Of a stretch of DNA of 24,211 nucleotides, positions 7,640 to 15,185 are shown in pieces. Made by a program: the position numbers and the translations under genes. Numbering within the stretch: the first letter of the stretch is position 1; the number at the start of each line of letters is the position of its first letter. The stretch is taken from the NCBI GenBank assembly GCA_946479785.1, contig CAMLHQ010000045.1, positions 1-24,211 on the forward strand, given 5' to 3'. Below the pieces are notes generated by a model, which saw only the letters and a program-made list of their open reading frames with translations, was not told where the DNA came from and did not search any database. This stretch comes from an uncultured Nitrospira sp. Its GTDB lineage: Bacteria; Nitrospirota; Nitrospiria; Nitrospirales; Nitrospiraceae.

Positions 7640-8975
7640 GCGGAGATCCTCCCATATGATGCTCCGCAAGTTTTCGCAGCGCTTCGCGCGGCAACTTTCC
7701 GGTCTCGTTGCGAGGGAGTCGCGGCACGAGCAGCAGAGGGCGCGGCAGAAACACAGGATCGATGCGGGTCCGCAGGGCCTGCTGGATATCGTCTTCGGTT
7801 TTGCCCGGCGCTACCACAAATGCGATGAGTCTCGTGACGGATCCTTCGTCGGCATCCGGCAGGAAAAAGACGCCGTCCTGGACACCCTCGAGCTCCAGCA
7901 ACGTTTGGTTGAGATCTCCGATGGAGGCACGGTGACCTGCGATGTTCACTTGATCCTCAGCCCGTCCCAGCAGATGAAATGTCCCCAGCGCGCTGACTGA
8001 GATACGATCCGGAAATCGAACCGGACATGACAAGTAGTTTGCCCGCACGGTCCAGCCCGGATCTTCCCGTGCCAACACCACTCCGTCCAATGGTTGCCAA
8101 TCGTCAGTTTCAATGGTGCGCCGCGACGCCACGCTCCCCGCCTCGGCAAATCCGAAAATCTCGTAGACAGGCGCCTGGAAATGCTGTTCGGCTTGACGCG
8201 CCAGCTGTCGTGTCAACGGTGACGTGGCCGAAAGAATCATCCCTACCGGAGGAAACTTCACTGCGCCGGTGACGCAAGCATGCAGATGCAATGGCGTGGT
8301 GACGAACAGAGACTTCCCTGGCATCTCTTCCAACGCATCGCGAATGTCTTCGGGAAACAGCGGACGGCCGGCATGCATCGTGAGCCCATGCTGAATCGGC
8401 AGCATGACGGAAGCTTCCAACCCAAACATATGCTGGTGTGGGACGGTGGCCACGACGCCGTTGAGATTCCCCGCCTTGACGTCGAATCGGGATCCGGTTG
8501 CGCGAGCGACGGACACCAACGCCCCCCAGGTTTTCACATTCGGAGTCGGCTGTCCGGTGCTGCCGGACGTGAAGGCTATGGCCACGACTTGGCTGAGCGG
8601 AATCTGAGGAATCTTCGCCGTCCAGTGGACGAGGCCGATCCGGGACGGCAGCATAACCGATTCGATCCCCTCGACCGGTTCGTCGGGATTCGTCAAACAG
8701 TAACTCCCATCGTAGTCCCCGGCGATGCGGAGCAACGTCTGCGGCGCTCGGCTTTGGGGCAGCAGCGTGACTTGGCTCCGAACCACCGCCGCAGAAAACC
8801 CGACAAGAAATTCATACCGGCTGGAGAGCAGATTCAGAACGGCAGGACGATCAGGGAGCAAGTCGGCAAGGCGCGCCACGTCGGAGAGAAACCCCCTCGC
8901 GGTTCGCGGACCGTCGGCTTCCCAGGCCAGAACGTCGTCCGGACGGTAGAGGCCGATCAGAGGAGCATGTAACAT
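7629..8975 (-). CDS. Acyl/aryl-ACP ligase (AMP-binding, ApeH-like)
   Basis: This 448-aa ANL-superfamily adenylating enzyme shows the motifs in order: the phosphate loop FTSGSTGQPTPNVK (about residues 158-171), VPHQHMFGLE, the A5 region YEIFGFAEAG, the hinge GTFHLLGRAEDQVNIAGHR, and the C-terminal PRNETGKLPREAL with the catalytic Lys. It lies directly after the ACP gene and should activate an aryl starter such as a 4-hydroxycinnamate or 4-hydroxybenzoate with ATP and load it on the ACP, as ApeH is believed to do. ATG 8975 is chosen because it follows the ACP stop by 13 nt and starts the conserved domain; an earlier frame start at 9122 lies within the ACP gene. At under 450 aa it is shorter than typical acyl-CoA ligases. 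Substrate identity is inferred from cluster context. Confidence 0.9.
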   Translation of the reverse strand: MLHAPLIGLYRPDDVLAWEADGPRTARGFLSDVARLADLLPDRPAVLNLLSSRYEFLVGFSAAVVRSQVTLLPQSRAPQTLLRIAGDYDGSYCLTNPDEPVEGIESVMLPSRIGLVHWTAKIPQIPLSQVVAIAFTSGSTGQPTPNVKTWGALVSVARATGSRFDVKAGNLNGVVATVPHQHMFGLEASVMLPIQHGLTMHAGRPLFPEDIRDALEEMPGKSLFVTTPLHLHACVTGAVKFPPVGMILSATSPLTRQLARQAEQHFQAPVYEIFGFAEAGSVASRRTIETDDWQPLDGVVLAREDPGWTVRANYLSCPVRFPDRISVSALGTFHLLGRAEDQVNIAGHRASIGDLNQTLLELEGVQDGVFFLPDADEGSVTRLIAFVVAPGKTEDDIQQALRTRIDPVFLPRPLLLVPRLPRNETGKLPREALRKLAEHHMGGSPHDI

Positions 8976-8988
8976 GACACCAGATGAT

Positions 8989-9261
8989 TCACTTGGTGCG
9001 ATTTTTCTCGATCGCCCTGGCGAGCGCCCGCAAGGAGGAAAAAATCGCCTTGATCTCGGGATCGCTCGACTTGAGTTGATAGCCGTAGGTTTGAGAGATG
9101 GCCAGCGACAGTTCCAGCGCATCGATGGAGTCGAGGCCGAGCCCCTCGCCGAACAGTGCAGCCTCAGGCCGGATGGTGGATGGATCGGCTTTCAACTTAA
9201 GCGCCTGCACAATCAGCTTGGCAATTTCCTGTTCAAAAGGCGAAACGTTCGAACTGGTCAT
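8989..9261 (-). CDS. Acyl carrier protein
   Basis: This 90-aa acidic helical protein carries the phosphopantetheine attachment motif GLDSIDALEL with Ser45, within a typical four-helix ACP pattern. It should hold the starter and growing polyene chain during synthesis. The ATG overlaps the methyltransferase stop (ATGA) and is preceded by AAGG. Aryl polyene clusters usually carry two ACP genes side by side (ApeE and ApeF); only one is present between the methyltransferase and the ligase here, so a second may lie beyond the window start, or a single ACP may serve every step. It differs from a housekeeping AcpP in its longer N-terminus and the lack of the usual DSLDTVELVMALE string. Confidence 0.93.
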   Translation of the reverse strand: MTSSNVSPFEQEIAKLIVQALKLKADPSTIRPEAALFGEGLGLDSIDALELSLAISQTYGYQLKSSDPEIKAIFSSLRALARAIEKNRTK

Positions 9262-10046
9262 AGATCCTTTTCAGCCTTGACGGCGCGATAATCACGCAAC
9301 AACCCGTTGAACAGTTCATGTGACGAGCAATCGGCAAATCCGACTTCTTTCAATGTAGTGAGAATCGTTTCGGACGGAACACAGTACTCTGTCGTGTCCC
9401 ACCAATATTCCATAAGTGTTTTCATATCCCGGTTTCCCGTTGATGCCGCAAACACATTCCCGATCACCGTCTTGATATAAAACCGCGACAAGGATAACAA
9501 CAGCGGCGACCGCGGGCGGCAGATGTCCAGCATGAGCAGGATTCCGCCCGGCTTCAAGACACGCCGATATTCCAAGAACGCCGCCGTCAGGTCCGAGACG
9601 TGGCGCAGGGCATAACCCATGCTTAAAAAATCGAAGCTCGCATCGGGAAATGGGAGCCGTTCTCCTACGCCCTGGACCAGTTTGTCGCAGGGTCCCTTTT
9701 GCGCCTCCCGCAACATGCCGATGCTGGGATCGAGCCCGATCACGGAACCTGAGGGGCCGACGATTTCACGGGCCCACTGCGCCATCAGGGCCGGTCCGCA
9801 GGCGACATCGAGCATCTGCATATCGGGCTTGAGCCCCGCTTCCAACAGCGCCTTTCGTCGATACCAGATTCCGGTGCCAAATCCGGTTACCTTATCGATA
9901 TTACGATACTGATACGCCGTACGGTTAAAGAGGTCGTTGAGAAAGCCCTGCCTGGCTTCGACCTCTCGATAGTATCGACGAAGCGGAGGATGCGGAGCGA
10001 CCGGTACGAGTGGGACTTGACTTGATTGTCGCTCGTCTTGGTTCAT
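9258..10046 (-). CDS. UbiE/COQ5-like SAM-dependent methyltransferase
   Basis: This 262-aa class I methyltransferase has motif I as MLDVACGPA (about residues 78-86), the acidic motif II LDPS, then GERLPFPDASFD and the motif III region LKPGGILLMLD, with the GYALRHV segment typical of UbiE/COQ5 relatives. It is the first gene of the operon, with GGAGG 6 nt before ATG 10046, and its stop overlaps the ACP start. In aryl polyene pathways a methyltransferase (often called ApeB) methylates the aromatic head ring, and that is the likely job here. True UbiE acts on quinone precursors, but the tight linkage to ACP and polyketide genes argues against a menaquinone role. Confidence 0.9.
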   Translation of the reverse strand: MNQDERQSSQVPLVPVAPHPPLRRYYREVEARQGFLNDLFNRTAYQYRNIDKVTGFGTGIWYRRKALLEAGLKPDMQMLDVACGPALMAQWAREIVGPSGSVIGLDPSIGMLREAQKGPCDKLVQGVGERLPFPDASFDFLSMGYALRHVSDLTAAFLEYRRVLKPGGILLMLDICRPRSPLLLSLSRFYIKTVIGNVFAASTGNRDMKTLMEYWWDTTEYCVPSETILTTLKEVGFADCSSHELFNGLLRDYRAVKAEKDL

Positions 10047-10076
10047 GACAGGCCTCCGAGAAGCCCCGGGGCCTCA

Positions 10077-10105
10077 CTTGTAGCAGGACTCTCTTGGACG
10101 GGCAA
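10077..10105 (-). promoter_or_regulatory. Candidate sigma70 promoter of the polyene operon
   Basis: On the minus strand TTGCCC (10105-10100) and TACAAG (10082-10077) are separated by 17 nt, each matching 4 of 6 consensus positions. Transcription would begin near 10070, giving a leader of about 24 nt ahead of ATG 10046. This is the only gap before the 12-gene run, so the operon promoter should lie here. The match is modest. Confidence 0.35.
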
Positions 10106-10141
10106 GAGGCTTCCCACTTCTCATCGTACAAGACTTGGGGC

Positions 10142-10179
10142 AAGGACGTGAGGGGAATGAAACGCAGCACGACGTCCTT
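10142..10179. repeat. Inverted repeat after the DUF4105 gene
   Basis: Arms AAGGACGT (10142-10149) and ACGTCCTT (10172-10179) form a perfect 8-bp inverted repeat with a 22-nt loop, just downstream of the DUF4105 stop and upstream of the polyene operon promoter. There is no strong U-run on the minus strand, so it is not a classic intrinsic terminator. It could be a transcript-end hairpin or an operator. Confidence 0.4.
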
Positions 10180-10185
10180 TCTTCA

Positions 10186-12138
10186 CTAAAAATACATGTG
10201 CAGCGTGGCCAATACATCATCGTCATGGTTCCGATGATTATATTCCACACGGACGGCCAAGTTCGTCGTGAGGGAGAATCGCTGTCCGACCGACCAGCGC
10301 CAATCTTCCGATTTCTCACCCAATGCGTATCGAAGATAGGTACCGGAAGCCAGGAGCTTCCATCGCTCAGTAATATCGGCCAACATGCCAAAGGTTCCCC
10401 CGCCGCCAATACGGTGACTCTCCTCGTACGCTTTACTGGCATTGGCTTCGACTTCGGCCATCGCATAGAAGACCTGTCGCCCGAGGAGATGCGATTCGAC
10501 TGCGCCGCCAATTCCGCCGTTCAGATAGCCGTTTGTACATAGCCGGCAGTCGCGATAGTTAATCGTGTTCATGCCGAGGTTGATCTTCCAGGACGGCGCC
10601 TGAAAGAGCGAGTCCATCGGCGAAAGGGAGATTATGTTCAGGGGGGTGAACCGCTCGAGTCGCGCTTGTGATTGGTCATGATAATGCCGGAAGGCGATTG
10701 ACATGAACTCGATTTGGGCGTCTGGCGTATAGCCCTTCTCAGGGTCTAATAGGTCATGATATGCCGCACGAATGTTCAGCTCTTCAAATGCCCTCTGGTT
10801 TCGCCAGCCGGCTCCAAACCCGATGCGGTTGGTCCCATGACCGAGATCCGGCCGTTTTACATAAGGCTCGATCGGGATATCATTAGGAGCCACCTTCAAT
10901 TGGCTTCGGGCGGCCAAGATCGACTTGTTCTTCTCGCGAAATGGCTCTCCCTCTTCTTGCCCCGCGCTGCCACGCATCAATAGATAGTCCGAAGCGGTGT
11001 CTAGGATGAAGGCTTGTCGATCCGGCGTGAGGTTGCGGAAGCGCTCCGATCTGAGGAGCGCCGGGTCGCCGATGAGCCGATTGAGCCAGGCTCGTTCTTC
11101 GTCCTTCATCGCCTCACGCTTCCGCCGGATCTGTGTGCTTCTCGACGGCCTTGAGACGACTTCCTCGACGAGTTCAGAATCGACGAGGAGCCTAATGGTA
11201 TCGATCGGGATCGTGTTAAACGAGAATCGGTCGAGCAGATGGCTCGATGGTTCTGCCGCCTCGATGAGCGAGAGAATGTGGTACGAGCAATTCTCGTCGA
11301 AGAAGAAATAATCGAAGTAGGCATTGCCCATTTCCCACGTATGCATCAAGAGACGCCGGACTTGTTGTTCGGTCAAGTCCAACCGGTACTCCCAGATATC
11401 CCGATTTTCGATATCGCGATACTCCTGCACCTTCAGATAGTAGGGAATCGTCGTGAAGAGCCCCTGGTAGCCTCCGAATATTCCCTTGAACGCGTATTCG
11501 AGTCCTGCGTTCGGCGGCACCTCTGCGGCATAGTTGATCGTGTAGTCCAAGATGCGGGTCTGGGGGGTTTGCCCCTTCGCGTCGATGCGCAAGAAGGTAT
11601 GCCCGAACATCGACGCAGGATTGTTCATGAATCCCGATGGAAATATGACGCTGATAGCTTCGGCATTGAATTCGTTGAACCAGCGCCAGAACCGTTCGCA
11701 GGGTTGCGCCGATAATCGGCGCTCGTCGAACTGCAATTTGTCTCTCAGCCAATGATACCGGGCGATGAAGGCGCATTGGGCCGGCTGTTTGGAACGACCG
11801 ACTAATTCTTCGGAAAAAAACTGTGCGAGCGTGGCTGCCAATTCCGCCTGAGGATCGGTTTTGCCATTGGGGGCCATGAAGAATCCTGGATCATCCTGCA
11901 TGCTGGTGAAGCCGCCGAACAAATTCCGGCGGTAATGAAGCAGGACGTGCCACTCGCGCTCATCGGCAAGGCGGGCCGCGGTTGCTCGTTCGATCAGTTC
12001 GCTGAGATAGGAAGGATCAGCGGAACCAGCGGTGCCCTTGGAGACTACACTGAGTTGGAACAGAATGGCGAGACAACCGGAGACAAAGAGGAAGCGGCAT
12101 GATCTGCGGGGTTCCAGCCTATGAGACCGGAACCCCAC
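10186..12138 (-). CDS. DUF4105 envelope protein with predicted C-terminal beta-barrel
   Basis: This 650-aa protein has an N-terminal signal peptide (LFVSGCLAILFQLSVV, ending near TAGSA), a helical N-terminal region, a central DUF4105 domain (roughly residues 150-330; FMNNPASMFGHTFLRID and FFDENCSYHILSLIEA) and a C-terminal part of about 220 residues made of alternating strands ending in Phe (VLATLHMYF), as in outer-membrane barrels. The DUF4105 domain has a conserved His (GHTFL) and Cys (ENCSY), consistent with an NlpC/P60-like fold, but catalysis is my inference. GTG 12138 is the best available start, 10 nt after the DUF3015 stop, without a clear Shine-Dalgarno; CTG 12117 is an alternative. 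It follows DUF3015 and DUF3332 genes and probably works with them in the envelope. The biochemical function is unknown. Confidence 0.85.
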   Translation of the reverse strand: MGFRSHRLEPRRSCRFLFVSGCLAILFQLSVVSKGTAGSADPSYLSELIERATAARLADEREWHVLLHYRRNLFGGFTSMQDDPGFFMAPNGKTDPQAELAATLAQFFSEELVGRSKQPAQCAFIARYHWLRDKLQFDERRLSAQPCERFWRWFNEFNAEAISVIFPSGFMNNPASMFGHTFLRIDAKGQTPQTRILDYTINYAAEVPPNAGLEYAFKGIFGGYQGLFTTIPYYLKVQEYRDIENRDIWEYRLDLTEQQVRRLLMHTWEMGNAYFDYFFFDENCSYHILSLIEAAEPSSHLLDRFSFNTIPIDTIRLLVDSELVEEVVSRPSRSTQIRRKREAMKDEERAWLNRLIGDPALLRSERFRNLTPDRQAFILDTASDYLLMRGSAGQEEGEPFREKNKSILAARSQLKVAPNDIPIEPYVKRPDLGHGTNRIGFGAGWRNQRAFEELNIRAAYHDLLDPEKGYTPDAQIEFMSIAFRHYHDQSQARLERFTPLNIISLSPMDSLFQAPSWKINLGMNTINYRDCRLCTNGYLNGGIGGAVESHLLGRQVFYAMAEVEANASKAYEESHRIGGGGTFGMLADITERWKLLASGTYLRYALGEKSEDWRWSVGQRFSLTTNLAVRVEYNHRNHDDDVLATLHMYF

Positions 12139-12148
12139 AGAGCGAAGC

Positions 12149-12670
12149 TTACTTGTTGAAAGAAACTTTAGTCAGCATTGGGTTCGTGGCCACGGCGTCA
12201 TTCAACGCCTTAACCATCGCCGCCGGTGACGATTCACCCGCCTTCACGAGCAACGCATACTTTTCCTGCGTCATCGCGAAGAATGCTGGTTGCTGGTCGG
12301 TCGGAATGCCCATGAGGGTCGCGAGCGAGGCGAGATGTTCGCCCTGACCCTGCGCCATATCCTGTGCCAGGTTGTCGAAGTTTAACGCGGCAAAGGCATT
12401 GACCTTGTGTTCCGTCCAGAATTGACCATCATTGGTGCACCCGGAGGTGCCGCTGCTGATGCCGAACGTCTGGCTCCCAAAGGTGCCGTTCGTGGTCGCC
12501 TCCATAACTTGGACGCCAATGGTCTTCTGGTGTGGATAGTTCTGCCAGGCCAGCTTACCGAGACCGCAGCCAGGGCCGGTGTCCGGATTGCCGGTTGCTG
12601 CTGCCATGGCGAGGCCAGCTTGCAAGCCGAACAGTACCACTGCCGACACAACGAGCACTCTCTTCATCAT
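12149..12670 (-). CDS. DUF3015 exported protein
   Basis: This 173-aa protein has a clear Sec signal peptide (MKRVLVVSAVVLFGLQAGLA, cleavage after MA-A) and the DUF3015 features PGCGLGKLAW, a Ser/Thr/Gly strand block FGISSGTSGCT, and a C-terminal helical half with LNDAVATNPML. Two mature-region Cys (PGCG and SGCT) may form a periplasmic disulphide. The starts ATG 12670 and ATG 12667 are adjacent; GGAGG lies 5 or 8 nt upstream respectively. It sits between DUF3332 and DUF4105 genes, and the DUF4105 gene begins only 10 nt after its stop, so those two are almost certainly co-transcribed. The family has no established function; a periplasmic role is inferred. Confidence 0.9.
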   Translation of the reverse strand: MMKRVLVVSAVVLFGLQAGLAMAAATGNPDTGPGCGLGKLAWQNYPHQKTIGVQVMEATTNGTFGSQTFGISSGTSGCTNDGQFWTEHKVNAFAALNFDNLAQDMAQGQGEHLASLATLMGIPTDQQPAFFAMTQEKYALLVKAGESSPAAMVKALNDAVATNPMLTKVSFNK

Positions 12671-12739
12671 AAGTCCTCCTTCGTGAAAGAGTTGTCCGTA
12701 CCGCCCGTGCCTATGATTAATAGGCAGTACTTAGGCCCA

Positions 12740-12768
12740 AGTATACCCAAACTCACCGGCGATGTCTC
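12740..12768 (-). promoter_or_regulatory. Candidate sigma70 promoter for DUF3015-DUF4105
   Basis: On the minus strand GAGACA (12768-12763; 4 of 6 consensus) and TATACT (12745-12740; 5 of 6) are separated by exactly 17 nt. Transcription would start near 12733, about 63 nt before the DUF3015 ATG. It would allow DUF3015 and DUF4105 to be transcribed apart from the DUF3332 gene. Confidence 0.45.
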
Positions 12769-12781
12769 CGAAAATTTTCGG
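12768..12781. promoter_or_regulatory. 14-bp perfect palindrome next to the -35 element
   Basis: CCGAAAATTTTCGG is a perfect 14-bp palindrome directly upstream of the candidate DUF3015 -35 element, sharing one base with it. It is centred about 41 bp before the predicted transcription start, a usual position for an activator or repressor dimer site. No regulator is identified. Confidence 0.4.
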
Positions 12782-12800
12782 TTGCAAGGCACATTCCTTC

Positions 12801-12814
12801 TAGGGTTTCCCCTA
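12801..12814. repeat. Short hairpin after DUF3332
   Basis: On the minus strand TAGGG-GAAA-CCCTA forms a 5-bp stem with a GNRA-type tetraloop, about 13 nt after the DUF3332 stop. There is no U-run, so it would be a weak terminator or an mRNA end-stabilising hairpin. Confidence 0.3.
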
Positions 12815-12826
12815 ACAATGCAGTCT

Positions 12827-13420
12827 TTATGATGCACTTAATGCAAGAGACCTCGCGCCCTGCCGCACTCGGTCGGATGACACATGATCGACCAGCCGAC
12901 AATCATGATCGAGGATGTTCACGCCTCCATCTACACTGAACTCGCTGACATAAATCGGCGAGTCGCCATCCTCAACCATTCGAAAACCACCACCCTGCTC
13001 CACGATCGTTGCGGTCTTCGCAATCTGCCCCTGTTGTCGATATGTCAGTATGGCGGAGCGGTGGTCTTCTGACCAAACGGCGCTGATCGTCGTATCCCCA
13101 AGTTTAACTTCGTGAATATACCCGTCGGCATCCCGCGTCAGCTTGATCGGATTGTCGCCGCTCCAAAATTGGATCGAGTTGAACACAAATGCGTCGAGCA
13201 GCGCGGAGAACATGTAGACCGGGATCACGATCATGCCGAAAAAGACGATCTCCTTCATCCATTTTTCATTCACTTCGCCGCTACCCTTAATATTGCTGTT
13301 CCAGTGGTAGACGTTCCTCGTCAGGTTGAACGGTCCATAGCACGATGCGCTCACCGTCAAGAAACCAACCAGCACGAGACTGGTCACGATCGCGCGCGTC
13401 AGATGTCTCAACTTCGTCAT
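12827..13420 (-). CDS. DUF3332 membrane/lipoprotein-like protein
   Basis: This 197-aa protein has the DUF3332 hallmark CYGPFNLTRNVYHWN right after an N-terminal hydrophobic segment (IVTSLVLVGFLTVSAS), then a second hydrophobic stretch (FFGMIVIPVYMFSALLDAFVFNSI, about residues 60-83) and a beta-rich C-terminal half. Cys27 sits where a lipoprotein Cys would be, but the preceding SAS is not a canonical lipobox, so lipidation is uncertain. AAGGAG lies 4 nt before ATG 13420, and the ATG overlaps the metallophosphoesterase stop (ATGA), tying its translation to that enzyme. DUF3015 and DUF4105 genes follow. No function is established for the family; an inner-membrane or periplasmic location is likely. 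Confidence 0.88.
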   Translation of the reverse strand: MTKLRHLTRAIVTSLVLVGFLTVSASCYGPFNLTRNVYHWNSNIKGSGEVNEKWMKEIVFFGMIVIPVYMFSALLDAFVFNSIQFWSGDNPIKLTRDADGYIHEVKLGDTTISAVWSEDHRSAILTYRQQGQIAKTATIVEQGGGFRMVEDGDSPIYVSEFSVDGGVNILDHDCRLVDHVSSDRVRQGARSLALSAS

Positions 13421-14019
13421 GATTCTCCTTTCGTCGGTCGCACCGCACTGCTCGAAGATGTTTTTCTCATGGTCAATCGGTCTTTCAGGCGGATCATAGA
13501 TGGTGTAGCCCTCCTGCGATCGATCGTCAAGAGTCCGATGCCACGGGGCAACGAAAACCGTTTTGGACCGGCCGATCCGGGATTAAAGAGAACGGTCTTG
13601 CCATGGAGATCCAGCTTCGGCCTATGGCTGTGTCCAAAGACGCAGATGTCGGGCTGCTCCCGATCCAGCCAGGCCCGCGCCTCTTTGGTCATGACCCCCT
13701 TTTCATACAAAATGTGGCAGACGGCTATCTTACATCCACCCCGGCGAACGATGAGACGTCGAGGGAATCCGCTGTTCTCGTAGTCGTCGACGTTGCCGGA
13801 TACGGCCGAGACCGGAGCGAGTTGCCCCAAACGCTGAAGCACGTTTCGATCTCCAATATCTCCCGCATGCAGGATTTCGGTCACGCCTGCAAAATGCTGT
13901 TCGACAGCCGGATCATAGAGCCCGTGCGTATCGGCAATCACGCCGATTCGAAGCTTCCGACTCGGCTTTACGGTGTAGGCACCGGCTGCGCGCCGAGCGA
14001 GTCTTGGACGGTTTTCCAT
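13417..14019 (-). CDS. YfcE/MJ0936-like metallophosphoesterase
   Basis: This is a compact calcineurin-like phosphodiesterase of about 200 aa with all metal-site motifs: ADTHG (Asp30, His32), HAGDIGD, SGNVDD, CHI and FGHSHRP, followed by the NPGSAGPKR signature of the YfcE subfamily. Such enzymes hydrolyse small phosphodiesters or monoesters with Mn2+ or similar metals in the cytoplasm; the natural substrate is rarely known. ATG 14019 is the only good Met before the domain; it lies 52 nt inside the M48 peptidase gene, so the two are tightly overlapped. A longer frame from 14118 is merely antiphase peptidase sequence. The C-terminus is extended beyond the usual domain end (about 30 residues, basic and Ser-rich) and its last codons supply the Shine-Dalgarno of DUF3332. 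Confidence 0.92.
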   Translation of the reverse strand: MENRPRLARRAAGAYTVKPSRKLRIGVIADTHGLYDPAVEQHFAGVTEILHAGDIGDRNVLQRLGQLAPVSAVSGNVDDYENSGFPRRLIVRRGGCKIAVCHILYEKGVMTKEARAWLDREQPDICVFGHSHRPKLDLHGKTVLFNPGSAGPKRFSLPRGIGLLTIDRRRATPSMIRLKDRLTMRKTSSSSAVRPTKGES

Positions 14020-15107
14020 TGGAAAGTAAAGGGCTCCGGGGTTGTCTTGGGCAGCGTTGCAATCTCGGCCTTGAGCCGTTCGGCCCGCCCGGCGCTCATT
14101 GGATGGGTGGAGAGCCATTCTACCCGTCCATTCTCTTTTTCAGACAGCCGCTGAAAGAACGTGATCATGCCGGTCGGATCGATCTTCGCCCGATGTAGCA
14201 ACCGCAGGCCGGTCACGTCGGCTTCGGTTTCCTGCGCGCGGCCGAATTTCAACGTCAACAATTCCACTCCCACCTGTTTCATCAGTCCGATCAAGCCCTG
14301 CTGATCCCCGAATACGATTGTCACGATCCCGATTAAGCCGATCTGTTTCACCATCCGATCGAGACCGTGCCGCTGCAGGACATGATTCAGCTCGTGACTG
14401 AGCACGCCGGCGACTTCTTCCCCGCTGTCGGCTTTTTGCAGCAGTCCAGTCAACACGACGACGTAGCCGCCGGGCAAGGCGAACGCATTCACGACATCGC
14501 TCTTCACGACTGAAATTTCAAACTTGTACGGATTGTCGGGAATCTGTTCCGTGAGCCGTTGCGTGATTTCGTTGATGGCGGCCACTGCCGGCCCTTCTTT
14601 GAGTAGCGTTTGCTGCATAAGAAAATCCCGATAGGCAGACTCGCCGATTTTTTGCTCCCATTCCACAGGAATTCGATCGACCGCCAATTCGACGAGCAGG
14701 TCCGAACCGAACCACAACAACAACGCCAGCCCTCCCACGACCGACAGCACGATGCTCCACACTGTCCGTTGTCGGCTTCGAAGCTGCCGAACCTTGGCAG
14801 CCGTCTCTTCAAGAGCCCCTATGAGTTCCGGTGGTGTTGCCGCGCGAAAGGAACTGATGAGGGCGGGATCCTTCAGATAGAGCGTATGCGCGTCTATCCC
14901 CCTCCCCCATTTCACCACTAATTGATCGTGGTTGAGTCCACCGGCCGAGACTGAGAATGCTGAGAAAGGCACGGTCAATGTCCCAGCTTCTAGAGCACTT
15001 TCATGAAACCGAACCGTTAACCCCGTTGCAGACATCTCGACATAACAGGGTTGCCCTGTGGCAGGAAACCTATCGCCGAAGCAGAGGGCGTTGGGGGAAG
15101 TAGTCAT
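13968..15107 (-). CDS. Membrane-anchored M48 metallopeptidase
   Basis: This 379-aa protein has an N-terminal beta-rich domain of about 110 residues resembling a PH-like module, a single membrane helix (VWSIVLSVVGGLALLLWFG) near residue 125, and an M48 peptidase domain. The zinc site is complete: HELNH with His238, Glu239 and His242, and the third ligand Glu295 in ETEAD. The domain is exported after the membrane helix, so it probably acts in the periplasm, like BepA/LoiP-type quality-control proteases, although those lack the N-terminal module. ATG 15107 is preferred over an in-frame TTG at 15128; neither has a strong Shine-Dalgarno. It lies between an AIM24-family gene and an overlapping phosphoesterase gene. 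Confidence 0.9.
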   Translation of the reverse strand: MTTSPNALCFGDRFPATGQPCYVEMSATGLTVRFHESALEAGTLTVPFSAFSVSAGGLNHDQLVVKWGRGIDAHTLYLKDPALISSFRAATPPELIGALEETAAKVRQLRSRQRTVWSIVLSVVGGLALLLWFGSDLLVELAVDRIPVEWEQKIGESAYRDFLMQQTLLKEGPAVAAINEITQRLTEQIPDNPYKFEISVVKSDVVNAFALPGGYVVVLTGLLQKADSGEEVAGVLSHELNHVLQRHGLDRMVKQIGLIGIVTIVFGDQQGLIGLMKQVGVELLTLKFGRAQETEADVTGLRLLHRAKIDPTGMITFFQRLSEKENGRVEWLSTHPMSAGRAERLKAEIATLPKTTPEPFTFQWKTVQDSLGAQPVPTP

Positions 15108-15157
15108 TGAGAAAGAGTCACTGATCAATCGTCATGGGGTCGTTCGTGGGGAATGGA

Positions 15158-15172
15158 GGCACGACTCGTGCC
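15158..15172. repeat. Inverted repeat between AIM24 and M48 genes
   Basis: GGCACGA-C-TCGTGCC is a perfect 15-bp inverted repeat with 7-bp arms in the 78-nt gap between the AIM24-family stop and the peptidase start. With no U-run it is not a standard terminator; it may trim or partially terminate the transcript, or bind a protein. Confidence 0.35.
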
Positions 15173-15185
15173 CCTTGACTTGTTA

